From a virus, in the IMG/VR virus record IMGVR_UViG_3300042377_000625, positions 1-64,000 of that record: DNA of 64,000 nt, one strand, 5' to 3'. The translations under genes were made by a program, and so were the position numbers. The notes beneath the pieces are model-generated. The model was given only the letters and a program-made list of their open reading frames with translations, was not told where the DNA came from and did no database searches. This document shows positions 12,859-20,949 of this stretch, one piece after another; the first letter of the stretch is position 1; every line of letters starts with the position of its first letter.

Positions 12859-14888
12859 TTTCTTTTTCTTGTGACTTTCTTTTCCTCTTTAAACTTAACA
12901 TCACCATTTTCACTTATTAACGTGTACTCAGTATTCTCTTGAATGTTACTCTTAAGAACCTCTTCAGATATAAAATCTTCAACTTTATCCTGAATAGCTC
13001 TTTTCAATGGACGAGCACCATACATTTCATCAAACCCAACCTCAGAAATCATATCTAAAATAGAATCGTCAAATTTAATATTATATTTAAGACCTGTCAA
13101 TCTTTCAGATAAAATACTCAACTCAAGCTTAACAATTTTTTTAACATCTTCTTTCACTAGTGAATTAAAAATAATAACCTCATCAATACGGTTTAAAAAT
13201 TCAGGGGCGAAAAACTTCTTAAGTTCCTTCTTCAAAACTTCTCTTTTTTGTTCTTCTTCAACGTAAGAACTCGAGTTAGTTTTAAATCCTACACCCGCAC
13301 CAAACTCCTGTAGTTTTTTAACTCCAACGTTTGATGTCATGATAATGACACAGTTTTTGAAGTTAATTTTTCTTCCCATACCATCTGTAAGGTGACCGTC
13401 ATCCAACACTTGTAATAATGTTGAAAATATGTCTTTGTTTGCCTTTTCAATCTCATCAAATAAAATTACTGAGTAAGGTTTGTTTTTAACTTGTTCAGTT
13501 AATTGACCACCTTCGTCATAACCTACATATCCTGGAGGGGCTCCAATTAATCTTGAGATACTATGTTTTTCTTGGTATTCAGACATGTCCACACGAATCA
13601 TATTCTCCTCACTACCAAACATTTGTTTTGCCAATTGTTTTGCTAAGTAAGTTTTACCTACACCTGTTGAACCAAGGAAAATAAATGAACCAATTGGTTT
13701 ATTAGGGTCTTTAATACCTAATCTGTTTCGTCTGATTGACTTAGCAATTTTCATAACCGCTTCAGATTGGCCAATTACTTTGTCAGATAAACTACCCTCT
13801 AATTGAGATAGTAACATCGTCTCATTAGCATTCAATTTACTAATAGGAATTTTAGTCATGTTTGAAACGACCTCATAAACCAATTCGATAGAAACTTCTT
13901 TTTTCTTAATCTGAAGTTCCTCCTCAAATTTTTTCTTCTCAATATCTAATTTATTGAGAATACGTTTTTCCTTGTCACGTAGATTTGCCGCCTCTTCGTA
14001 ATTTTGTTTTTTAACAACCTCAAGTTTTTCAATTTTAACGTCGGCAGCTTCTTGTTTTAATTTTTCAATAATGTCAGGCATTTTAATCTCAACTTGACAT
14101 CTCGCACCTACCTCATCAATAATGTCGAATGCCTTATCAGGAAACTCTCTGTCGGTGATATATCTTGCCGCCAAATCAACACATACTGAAAGTATTTCAT
14201 CAGTATAAGATACCTTGTGGAATGATTCGTATTTATCTTTAACATTCTTAAGAATCTCCAAAGTCTCTTCTTTAGTCGCCGCGTCAACAATTACCTTTTG
14301 AAAACGTCTTTCTAATGCTCCGTCTTTCTCAAAGTTCTTACGATACTCATCAAGAGTTGTTGCACCAACACATTGAATTTCTCCACGGGCAAGTGCTGGT
14401 TTGAAGATGTTTGATGCGTCTAACGAACCTGATGAATTACCTGCACCAACTATTGTGTGAATTTCGTCAATAAAGACAATGATATTTGGTGCGTTTTGTA
14501 ACTCCTCGATAATTACTTTCATACGTTCCTCAAACTGACCACGGTATTTTGTACCCGCAACAATCGATGTCATGTCTAACGAAACAATTCTTTTATCCAT
14601 TAAATTTCTTGGACATTCACCGTTAAAAATTTTAATTGCTAATCCTTCTACGATTGCGGTTTTACCACAACCAGGTTCACCAATAATAATAGGGTTATTT
14701 TTCTTTCTACGAGAAAGGATTTGAGCAATCCTTGTAATTTCTCTTTCTCTACCAACAACAGGGTCTAATTTACCTTGTTCGGCCAATTTGATTAAATCTC
14801 GGCTGAAGTTATCCAACACAGGTGTTGATGAGTCAGATGTTGATTTAGGTGGGTTATTCTTTCCCCCATTATCCATGGATTCTATCAT
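12846..14888 (-). CDS. clpC: ClpC-like AAA+ protein unfoldase
   Basis: 680 residues with two AAA+ modules. D1 has Walker A GEPGCGKT (70-77) and Walker B VFIDEIH (138-144). A UVR-like segment (EVVKKQNYEEAANLRDKEK, about 290-310) marks a short middle domain. D2 has Walker A GSTGVGKT near 405, an LFDEIEKA Walker B and a C-terminal domain. A VGF motif (GAGVGFKT, near 530) corresponds to the loop by which ClpC docks on ClpP, so it should work with a peptidase, presumably host ClpP. The usual N-terminal adaptor/substrate domain is absent, and the protein begins about 30 residues before D1. Substrate choice must therefore differ from host ClpC. Confidence 0.9.
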   Translation of the reverse strand: MIESMDNGGKNNPPKSTSDSSTPVLDNFSRDLIKLAEQGKLDPVVGREREITRIAQILSRRKKNNPIIIGEPGCGKTAIVEGLAIKIFNGECPRNLMDKRIVSLDMTSIVAGTKYRGQFEERMKVIIEELQNAPNIIVFIDEIHTIVGAGNSSGSLDASNIFKPALARGEIQCVGATTLDEYRKNFEKDGALERRFQKVIVDAATKEETLEILKNVKDKYESFHKVSYTDEILSVCVDLAARYITDREFPDKAFDIIDEVGARCQVEIKMPDIIEKLKQEAADVKIEKLEVVKKQNYEEAANLRDKEKRILNKLDIEKKKFEEELQIKKKEVSIELVYEVVSNMTKIPISKLNANETMLLSQLEGSLSDKVIGQSEAVMKIAKSIRRNRLGIKDPNKPIGSFIFLGSTGVGKTYLAKQLAKQMFGSEENMIRVDMSEYQEKHSISRLIGAPPGYVGYDEGGQLTEQVKNKPYSVILFDEIEKANKDIFSTLLQVLDDGHLTDGMGRKINFKNCVIIMTSNVGVKKLQEFGAGVGFKTNSSSYVEEEQKREVLKKELKKFFAPEFLNRIDEVIIFNSLVKEDVKKIVKLELSILSERLTGLKYNIKFDDSILDMISEVGFDEMYGARPLKRAIQDKVEDFISEEVLKSNIQENTEYTLISENGDVKFKEEKKVTRKRKGVE

Positions 14889-14942
14889 ATTTTGTTTTTT
14901 AGTTAATTATAAGGATTAATTTTGTATTTTCAACAACAGGTA

Positions 14943-14950
14943 CAAAGGTA
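14943..14950 (-). promoter_or_regulatory. Host-type -7 element of the clpC-like gene
   Basis: TACCTTTG on the - strand, about 55 nt upstream of the ATG. The -33 region is only weakly matched. Confidence 0.5.
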
Positions 14951-14988
14951 AGTAAAATATCTAAATTAAAAAATTTAATTTTTGGTTA

Positions 14989-14995
14989 TATTTAT
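14989..14995 (+). promoter_or_regulatory. TATTTAT late-type promoter, 4 nt from ATG
   Basis: TATTTAT-GAAT-ATG. The motif overlaps an upstream in-frame ATG (14994), which supports 15000 as the start. Confidence 0.55.
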
Positions 14996-14999
14996 GAAT

Positions 15000-15335
15000 A
15001 TGATAAAACACTACACCAAATATATTGAGACCTTAGGTGCTGATAAAGATATCTTAGAAACATATAGAAATCTTAGACAATCATTCCAAAGAGAAGGTTG
15101 GTCCGAAAAGGATTTGGAGAAACCACCATATTATCCCCAAGATATTATGAGAAACTTCCAAAGGTTTAGTAGTTTACATTCAAAATTATTCCAAGAACTA
15201 AAAAGTTTTTTCCCTGATGTTGACCACAATGAGTTTGTTGATTATCTTAAAGGTAAATTACAAATAATAGATTCAGAAACACCTTTACAAAATGGCAGTA
15301 AAAAAAGAAGAGATAATCGGGACGAAGATTATTAA
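15000..15335 (+). CDS. Small hypothetical protein
   Basis: 111 residues from ATG 15000 (MIKHYTKYIETLGADKD). Longer versions from 14982 or 14994 would run through the promoter motif. It is helical and charged, with no known family; it contains YPQDIMRNFQRFSSLHSKLFQELKSF and a lysine/arginine-rich end (GSKKRRDNRDEDY). It overlaps the following KTSC gene by 44 nt in another frame. Confidence 0.6.
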   Translation: MIKHYTKYIETLGADKDILETYRNLRQSFQREGWSEKDLEKPPYYPQDIMRNFQRFSSLHSKLFQELKSFFPDVDHNEFVDYLKGKLQIIDSETPLQNGSKKRRDNRDEDY

Positions 15336-15534
15336 CGAGATAGATTCAAGTAACTTAGTAAAAACTGAGTATGATACCGAAACCAAATTAATGGTGGTGG
15401 AATTTAAAAACGGTATGAAATACCAATATGACGCGGTTCCTCATGAGGTTTACACTAGATTTAGAATGAATGAGTCTCAAGGTAAATTCTTTAACACAGA
15501 AATCTCTAAAAAATTCAAATATACTAAACTTTAA
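15292..15534 (+). CDS. KTSC-domain protein
   Basis: 80 residues matching the KTSC pattern: DSSNLVKTEYDTETKLMVVEFKNGMKYQYDAVPHEVYTRF, then SQGKFFNTEISKKFKYTKL. The KTSC family is small, common in phages and often fused to lysyl-tRNA-synthetase-like or other domains. Its function is unknown, though nucleic-acid binding has been suggested. The long overlap with the preceding gene suggests coupled translation. Confidence 0.8.
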   Translation: MAVKKEEIIGTKIINEIDSSNLVKTEYDTETKLMVVEFKNGMKYQYDAVPHEVYTRFRMNESQGKFFNTEISKKFKYTKL

Positions 15535-15552
15535 TTATTATCAATACTCGAC

Positions 15553-15559
15553 TATTTAT
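15553..15559 (+). promoter_or_regulatory. TATTTAT late-type promoter, 5 nt from ATG
   Basis: TATTTAT-TAGTA-ATG before the nucleotidyltransferase-M23 fusion. Confidence 0.55.
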
Positions 15560-15564
15560 TAGTA

Positions 15565-16860
15565 ATGAGTGATTTAAAAAGTATATTAACTAGTTTTCAC
15601 GTACAAGACGAATTAAATCCTAAGATTTGGGATGGGTCAATGGAAAAGATGTCACCTAAAGTTAGGTCACGTCTACTTGAGATTGCTTATGAGTTTATAG
15701 AATTTTTAAACGTTGATATTTTTGTGTCAGACGTTATAATGACAGGTTCATTAGCCAATTATAACTGGTCAAAATTTTCAGACATTGATTTACACATCTT
15801 AGTTGACTTTAATCAATTCTCAAAAACTGAATTACCTTTATACGAAGAATTATTCCAATTAAAAAAAACCATATATAACGACAAACACGATATCACCATC
15901 TACGGATATGAAGTTGAGTTATATGTTCAAAATGAAATTGAGTCTCACTTTAGTAGTGGAGTGTATTCTGTTTTATTTGATACATGGGAAAATGAACCTA
16001 AAAAAGAAAATGTTAAAATTGACCTTGAACTGATTAAAAACAAATCAAAACAATGGATGGACATTATTGACGGTGTTATTGAAAGTGTTAAGGATGAATC
16101 TATTGATGACACTAAAAAAATTATCGACAAGTATAAGAAAAAACTTAAAAAATATAGAACTTGCGGATTAGAAGAAGGTGGAGAATATTCTGATGAAAAC
16201 TTAGTATTTAAAGTATTGAGAAGAAATGGATATATTGAAAAATTATATCAATATCAAGATAATCGTATTGATAAAGAATTATCCTTGAAAGAATCTACAA
16301 CAACTATTGGTGGTAATTTTAAAACTGATTTAGAGAACGGTCCAAAAAATCATGGTAGTAGAAAATTAGGTAATTGGCAATCAGATAATGCTTGGGATAT
16401 TTTTGCCCCTCCGAATACAGTTGTTAATTCATATACTAACGGTACTGTAACTAAAATAAGAGATACTGGTAAAAATTCTGGAAAAATTTATGGAACACAA
16501 GTATCGATTAAAGGGTCTGACGGATTTCCTGATATTTTTTACACTCACGTTAAAAATGTAAAATTAAAGAACGGAGATACAATTAAAGTTGGTGATTACA
16601 TTGGAGTTGTTTCTGAATGGGTTGGACATGACACAATGACTCATGTGCACATAGGATTACCTTATGGGGAACATATTAGAGAATTGTTAAAAAATTCTGG
16701 AAAAATTTTCACTAATAAATTGGGTACTGATTATAAAGATGATAGTAATAATGACGAAACTGATTACGACGAGACTGTTATCACCAAAGGTATCGAAGGA
16801 AGTAATAAAGAAGTTAGTAATTGGTTAGAACCATTATTATCGACATTAGGATTTAAATAA
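15565..16860 (+). CDS. Fusion of a nucleotidyltransferase domain with an M23 peptidase domain
   Basis: 431 residues. The N-terminal half carries a polymerase-beta-type nucleotidyltransferase signature, G61-S62-x10-D73-I-D75, in MTGSLANYNWSKFSDIDLHI. After a lysine-rich helix (about 150-195) the C-terminal half (about 245-370) is a LytM/M23 domain: DNAWDIFAPPNTVV, KNGDTIKVGDYIGVV and THVHIGL (H360, H362). The His normally four residues before the first Asp is Asp here, so zinc binding may be altered. The last residues (EPLLSTLGFK) repeat the tail motif of the M15-like protein at 6805. I know of no characterised protein with this pairing. It lies at the head of the virion module. Confidence 0.8.
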   Translation: MSDLKSILTSFHVQDELNPKIWDGSMEKMSPKVRSRLLEIAYEFIEFLNVDIFVSDVIMTGSLANYNWSKFSDIDLHILVDFNQFSKTELPLYEELFQLKKTIYNDKHDITIYGYEVELYVQNEIESHFSSGVYSVLFDTWENEPKKENVKIDLELIKNKSKQWMDIIDGVIESVKDESIDDTKKIIDKYKKKLKKYRTCGLEEGGEYSDENLVFKVLRRNGYIEKLYQYQDNRIDKELSLKESTTTIGGNFKTDLENGPKNHGSRKLGNWQSDNAWDIFAPPNTVVNSYTNGTVTKIRDTGKNSGKIYGTQVSIKGSDGFPDIFYTHVKNVKLKNGDTIKVGDYIGVVSEWVGHDTMTHVHIGLPYGEHIRELLKNSGKIFTNKLGTDYKDDSNNDETDYDETVITKGIEGSNKEVSNWLEPLLSTLGFK

Positions 16861-16904
16861 ATGATTCAATTACGTTAGAACGATAACATTTTTGATTCTG
16901 AATA

Positions 16905-16911
16905 TATTTAT
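16905..16911 (+). promoter_or_regulatory. TATTTAT late-type promoter
   Basis: In ATATATTTATATAT, 32 nt upstream of the ATG at 16944, the start of the head-gene operon. Confidence 0.5.
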
Positions 16912-16943
16912 ATATAAAATAATTTTAAAAAAAAAACAAAATA

Positions 16944-18284
16944 ATGGGAAACTTAAAACCAATTGGAAGTGAAAAATTACAAGGTATGGATAAAATCAAC
17001 CGTATCATTGAAATTTCTAGATATAATGAAAATACTCCGACGCCTATAAATGAAGATAAATCAATCGAATATAGAAAGACTTTATCTGACGGAAACAATT
17101 ATCAAATTGTTAAAGAAAAAAATGGGTACGTAATTAAAAAATCACTAACTGAATCTGTTGGTGAAAATGATTACTTAGAACCAATGAAAAATAGAAAATA
17201 CTATTCTTCTTATTCGCAAGCGTTCAAACGTCTTAACTTAATTGCTAAAGAGGTTAATATTAATGAAGGATATGAATCAAATGTTTCATTATTTGGTGAG
17301 AGCGATATTGATGAAAAAGCGGCGACAAAATACATTTTGAAAATGGGGGAAACTAAGGAACAAGCGGCACCCGCTCCTGCACCCGCTCCCGCTCCTGCAC
17401 CCGCTCCCGCTCCTGCACCCTCACCCGCTCCTGCACCGACAGACGATTTAGGTATGGAAGATGATATGAGTATGGAAGAACCTGAAGGTGAAGAAATGGA
17501 ACAACCTGAAGAAGATGAAGTTATTACATTAAAAGTTATTCAAAAATTAACAGGTAAATTAGCTCAGAAATTAAGAGCTTTCCAAGACACTCAAGAAGAT
17601 GAGGAACCAATGACATCTAAAGACATTAAATATGTTATTAATTCTATCTTATCAGCATTGAATTTAGAATCATTGGATGAAGAAGATAAAGAAGATATTT
17701 TAAATAAACTTGAGGGTATTGAATCTGAGGAAGAATTTGGTGGTGAAGAAATGGATATGGAAGAACCTGAGGGTGACGAAATGGGTATGGAAGAACCTGA
17801 AGGTGAAATGGCTGAGGGTGATTCTGGCATGTTTGATGATGAAGACGAAGCACTTTCTGCGGGTAAAAAATTAGCAGATAATATTTTTGGTGAAGGTCAT
17901 GATGAAGAAGATGGTGAAGAATATCGTTCAAAAATTAAAGGTGTTAACCCAAAACATGGTAAACACATGGAAGATGTTATCGAAGGACTTTTTACCGAAT
18001 CTAAAGTTGATGACATATTAAAAAAATACTTCAAGGTTGAGGAAAACGAACGTAATTTAATCGAAGCTAAAAAACAAAAACTTAATTTAATTAAAGAAAA
18101 CAAATCAAAAACGATTAGTAAAATTAAGATTGTTTCTGAAAGTATTTCTCAAGAAGTTGCATCAACTAAATTGGTTTCCAAATACCCTAACGCTAAATTA
18201 GTGGGTAAAACAAATCACAAAAATTTAGTTTTTGAAATGAATAATAAACAACTTAGAGTTACGGTTAAAGGTCAGATACTATAA
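16944..18284 (+). CDS. Acidic head/core protein with Ala-Pro repeat
   Basis: 446 residues. After an N-terminal region with candidate prohead-protease sites (SLTE-S, LFGE-S) comes an (AP)n stretch at about 142-165, then a strongly acidic Met/Glu/Asp-rich region (MEEPEGEEMEQPEED, about 175-320) and a lysine-rich C-terminus that ends in a compact beta-like segment (KLVGKTNHKNLVFEMNNKQLRVTVKGQIL). Acidic, low-complexity proteins beside terminase and portal genes are typical of T4-like prohead core or internal proteins. The specific homologue is not identifiable. It overlaps the next gene by one base. Confidence 0.65.
   Translation: MGNLKPIGSEKLQGMDKINRIIEISRYNENTPTPINEDKSIEYRKTLSDGNNYQIVKEKNGYVIKKSLTESVGENDYLEPMKNRKYYSSYSQAFKRLNLIAKEVNINEGYESNVSLFGESDIDEKAATKYILKMGETKEQAAPAPAPAPAPAPAPAPAPSPAPAPTDDLGMEDDMSMEEPEGEEMEQPEEDEVITLKVIQKLTGKLAQKLRAFQDTQEDEEPMTSKDIKYVINSILSALNLESLDEEDKEDILNKLEGIESEEEFGGEEMDMEEPEGDEMGMEEPEGEMAEGDSGMFDDEDEALSAGKKLADNIFGEGHDEEDGEEYRSKIKGVNPKHGKHMEDVIEGLFTESKVDDILKKYFKVEENERNLIEAKKQKLNLIKENKSKTISKIKIVSESISQEVASTKLVSKYPNAKLVGKTNHKNLVFEMNNKQLRVTVKGQIL
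17367..17436 (+). repeat. Ala-Pro coding repeat
   Basis: Tandem copies of a CCCGCTCCTGCA-like unit encoding Ala-Pro dipeptides. It is strikingly GC-rich compared with its surroundings and prone to slippage. Confidence 0.85.
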
Positions 18285-18694
18285 TGAGTTATTTAATATA
18301 TGTTAATGAATTAGGCCCTAATTATAAGGGAGATAACATATATGAATTCATATTTTCTGATACTTTAGAAAAAATATGGGGGGATAATTGGGAGTCAAAA
18401 CCATCAAATGGTTACCCACTACCACCTGATTTAGAATTTATACGAAAAGTAGGAACTCTAAAAGATGACCAAGTTACATTATCAGTTATCCAAAATTCTG
18501 ATTACTTCTCAATGATGGATTCTATGGATGGAGTAATTGCGATGGCTTGGGAGAACGAAAGTGATGATGTCGATTTTGACCATCAAAAAAGATTAGTGTT
18601 TAGATTCGGTGACGAAGAAACCACAGTCAAAGATAAATTATATGAACGTGATATCGTTTTAGAATTTGAAAAAAAGGTTGTCTATGAAAACTAA
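18284..18694 (+). CDS. Conserved structural-region protein, unknown
   Basis: 136 residues, starting one base inside the previous stop codon (ATAATG). It has a compact, acidic, aromatic-rich sequence (EFIFSDTLEKIWGDNWESKPSNGYPLPPDLEFI) and no low complexity. Its fixed place between core protein and terminase genes suggests a head-assembly or packaging role. I cannot name a T4 counterpart. It overlaps the next gene by 11 nt. Confidence 0.6.
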   Translation: MSYLIYVNELGPNYKGDNIYEFIFSDTLEKIWGDNWESKPSNGYPLPPDLEFIRKVGTLKDDQVTLSVIQNSDYFSMMDSMDGVIAMAWENESDDVDFDHQKRLVFRFGDEETTVKDKLYERDIVLEFEKKVVYEN

Positions 18695-19613
18695 CCAAAA
18701 ACAATTAAAATTAATACAACACGGGTTGAAGGCTTCCACTGTCACTAAATTAAGTGAATCACAAGTGGATATTTTGTTTAACAGACTGAATGAGTCTAAA
18801 AAAGAAAATAAAGAACAAGTTACCAAAACTACTGAGCCCGCTAAAGAAATTGTTAATATAGGAACTCAAGGAGGTGAATTACCAAATAACCCAACAGGAA
18901 AGGGATATAAGGTTGAGAAAAAACCTGATGGTACTATGAAAGCAACACCTATGGAGACTGAAATGACCGAAGACACTGATTCTGAAATGAATTGGTTAAT
19001 GAAAGGTGATACACAAGACCCAGTTCAAAAAGGACCTACAGGTGACGGTGACCCTGATTCATTACAAGAGTATAAAAATCTTGCGGAAAAATTTGAGTCT
19101 AAAAAACAACAAAAATATTTCTTCGCCAAATGCGGTGATGGTAAAACAAAAGAACAAAAAAAATGGTGTAAAATGGCTGAAGAATTTGCCGATAAAACAA
19201 ACTTTAAAAAGTTACCTGAAAAGAAAAAAACTGAAGCTAAAGAAAGCGGTTTAAATAATTTAGTTAATAAAGTTTCTGCGGCATATGCTGGTGGAGTAAA
19301 AAATAAGTTGAATTCCATCTCCCCAAGCGTTACATTTGGTGAGAACGAAATAGAGAAAAAAATTATGAAGTTAGTGGAAAAACATATCACACCAAAAATG
19401 ACTAAGCAGGAATTCCTTAATTTAGTTAAAGAACAAGGTACTAAAACGGCGCCATCAAGACCAGGGGTTAAACCTGATGTTGATACCCCAACAAGACCCT
19501 CAAAACCTGCAACACCGTACCAACCTAAGCCAGGAGTTAAACCAGCCCCTAAAGCGAAAACAAAGGTACCAAGTTGGTTATCATTTAAATCATTAGGAAT
19601 TAAATTAAAGTAA
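18684..19613 (+). CDS. Lysine-rich structural-region protein
   Basis: 309 residues from ATG 18684 (MKTNQKQLKLIQHGLKAS). An in-frame ATG at 18666 is possible but lies deeper in the previous gene. The N-terminus has leader-like sites (KLSE-S, RLNE-S). The middle contains a conserved-looking block YFFAKCGDGKTKEQKKWCKMAEEFADK with two cysteines. The C-terminus is Pro/Lys-rich and basic, ending PSWLSFKSLGIKLK. A basic tail fits an internal head protein contacting DNA, which is an inference. Confidence 0.6.
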   Translation: MKTNQKQLKLIQHGLKASTVTKLSESQVDILFNRLNESKKENKEQVTKTTEPAKEIVNIGTQGGELPNNPTGKGYKVEKKPDGTMKATPMETEMTEDTDSEMNWLMKGDTQDPVQKGPTGDGDPDSLQEYKNLAEKFESKKQQKYFFAKCGDGKTKEQKKWCKMAEEFADKTNFKKLPEKKKTEAKESGLNNLVNKVSAAYAGGVKNKLNSISPSVTFGENEIEKKIMKLVEKHITPKMTKQEFLNLVKEQGTKTAPSRPGVKPDVDTPTRPSKPATPYQPKPGVKPAPKAKTKVPSWLSFKSLGIKLK

Positions 19614-19617
19614 GAAA

Positions 19618-20943
19618 ATGAGTCTAAATCCAAATACAGAAAAAAATCTAAAAGTTAAAAAATTTTTAGAAAAAAAATTAGTTAGTGAAGGTTTAACTAA
19701 TAGTGAACGTAGTCTTTTAAGTGAGTTAAAAAATAACTTAAAAGAAGCTCCTATTGATTATGAAGGCCCTGAAAGAATGGAACCTGGTATTGAAAGAAAA
19801 ATTACATCCAAAGGGACTCCTTATAATAACTTTCCAGCAATCCCTAATATGGATATGGATAAGGATTATATTGAATTAATCTCCTCAAAAAGATTTAAAG
19901 ATTCTGTAGATAAAGTTAGAAGAGCCATGGGTGATACCAGAGCAATCCAAGGAGCGAATCCATTAAATTCATTAATGATGACCGCAATGCAATCGCTACA
20001 AACAGTTGTGTCGATTCAAATGCAAAACAAAGAAGTTTTAGAACAACTTGCGGTTGATTTAGTTATTAAAGAAATGGGTATTCCTGAAGGAGCGATGCAG
20101 TTTGATGCTAAATTGGTTATGCAACCAATGGGAGCGTCTCAAGGAATGCAAGAAGAACCTGAAATGCCAAGTGAAGAAGAAATCGAAGAGTTTATGGGTG
20201 ATGCCGAAACATTTGATTTGGAGAGAGCGAAAAGAAGATTTATTAACTCACTTATTCAAGGGGCCGCCTTCAAAGGGGGACATATGTTTAATTTAGTTTC
20301 AAGAGAACTTAATGACGTTGACCCTAGATTAATGAATTTATACACCGTGTCGCAATCTTTAATGGAACACGCATATTGGTTATTCCCTGATATGGAAGGA
20401 ATGGCTGGCGGTGGCGGTGGTCAAATGGGACAATCAGAAGTTGATACCGAAACAGACCCACCAACAGTAAAAGCGAGGGCAATGACGTTCCCACTTTTAG
20501 TTCATGAATTGGTTAAAGGTGTTTATGAAATATTTGGTACTCACGGTTTACCTGATGACCCAAGACAACAAGAAATGATTATGAAGGCTGAGGATACTTT
20601 ACCAGCTGAGATTTGGGATTCTCGTTTAGGACCAATTTTTTGGGAAAAATTCTTAGAGGCTTACCCGATGGAATTGTTTGATGAGGATATGAAACATATC
20701 CAACACTACTTATTTATGAGATTTTCTAAATTAAATGCTGAAGAATTTTTCAGAGTTGCTAAACTTATACTTTCAGGTAACCCACAAGGAACTCAATTTA
20801 TTCAGAGAATGGTTAATGAAATCGTTACTGAACTGAAACAATATGATGCTGAAGAAGCGTTAAGTGGTGGTGATGATGAAGAAGATGACGATGATGGATT
20901 AGATGATTTCTTAAGTGGTTTAGGTATATCAAGACCAAAATAA
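19618..20943 (+). CDS. Structural protein upstream of terminase, unknown
   Basis: 441 residues, largely helical. There are Met-rich patches (MMTAMQSLQTVVSIQMQNKEVLEQL, AMQFDAKLVMQPMGASQGMQEEPEMPSEEEIEEFMGDAE), a glycine patch (GGGGGQMGQ) and a very acidic C-terminus (GGDDEEDDDDGLDDFLSGLG). The gene sits 6 nt before the large terminase. The position suggests a packaging or neck component. The small terminase would be a candidate by position, but the length is too great, and I do not assign it. Confidence 0.6.
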   Translation: MSLNPNTEKNLKVKKFLEKKLVSEGLTNSERSLLSELKNNLKEAPIDYEGPERMEPGIERKITSKGTPYNNFPAIPNMDMDKDYIELISSKRFKDSVDKVRRAMGDTRAIQGANPLNSLMMTAMQSLQTVVSIQMQNKEVLEQLAVDLVIKEMGIPEGAMQFDAKLVMQPMGASQGMQEEPEMPSEEEIEEFMGDAETFDLERAKRRFINSLIQGAAFKGGHMFNLVSRELNDVDPRLMNLYTVSQSLMEHAYWLFPDMEGMAGGGGGQMGQSEVDTETDPPTVKARAMTFPLLVHELVKGVYEIFGTHGLPDDPRQQEMIMKAEDTLPAEIWDSRLGPIFWEKFLEAYPMELFDEDMKHIQHYLFMRFSKLNAEEFFRVAKLILSGNPQGTQFIQRMVNEIVTELKQYDAEEALSGGDDEEDDDDGLDDFLSGLGISRPK

Positions 20944-20949
20944 TGAAAC

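Noticed and set aside
19025-19633. A 202-residue - strand frame opposite the Lys-rich structural protein
   Set aside because: No recognisable domain or promoter, while the + strand gene fits the operon, its overlaps and the composition.
19618-20943. Small terminase subunit
   Set aside because: The place before the large terminase is suggestive, but 441 residues without a helix-turn-helix are unlike small terminases.
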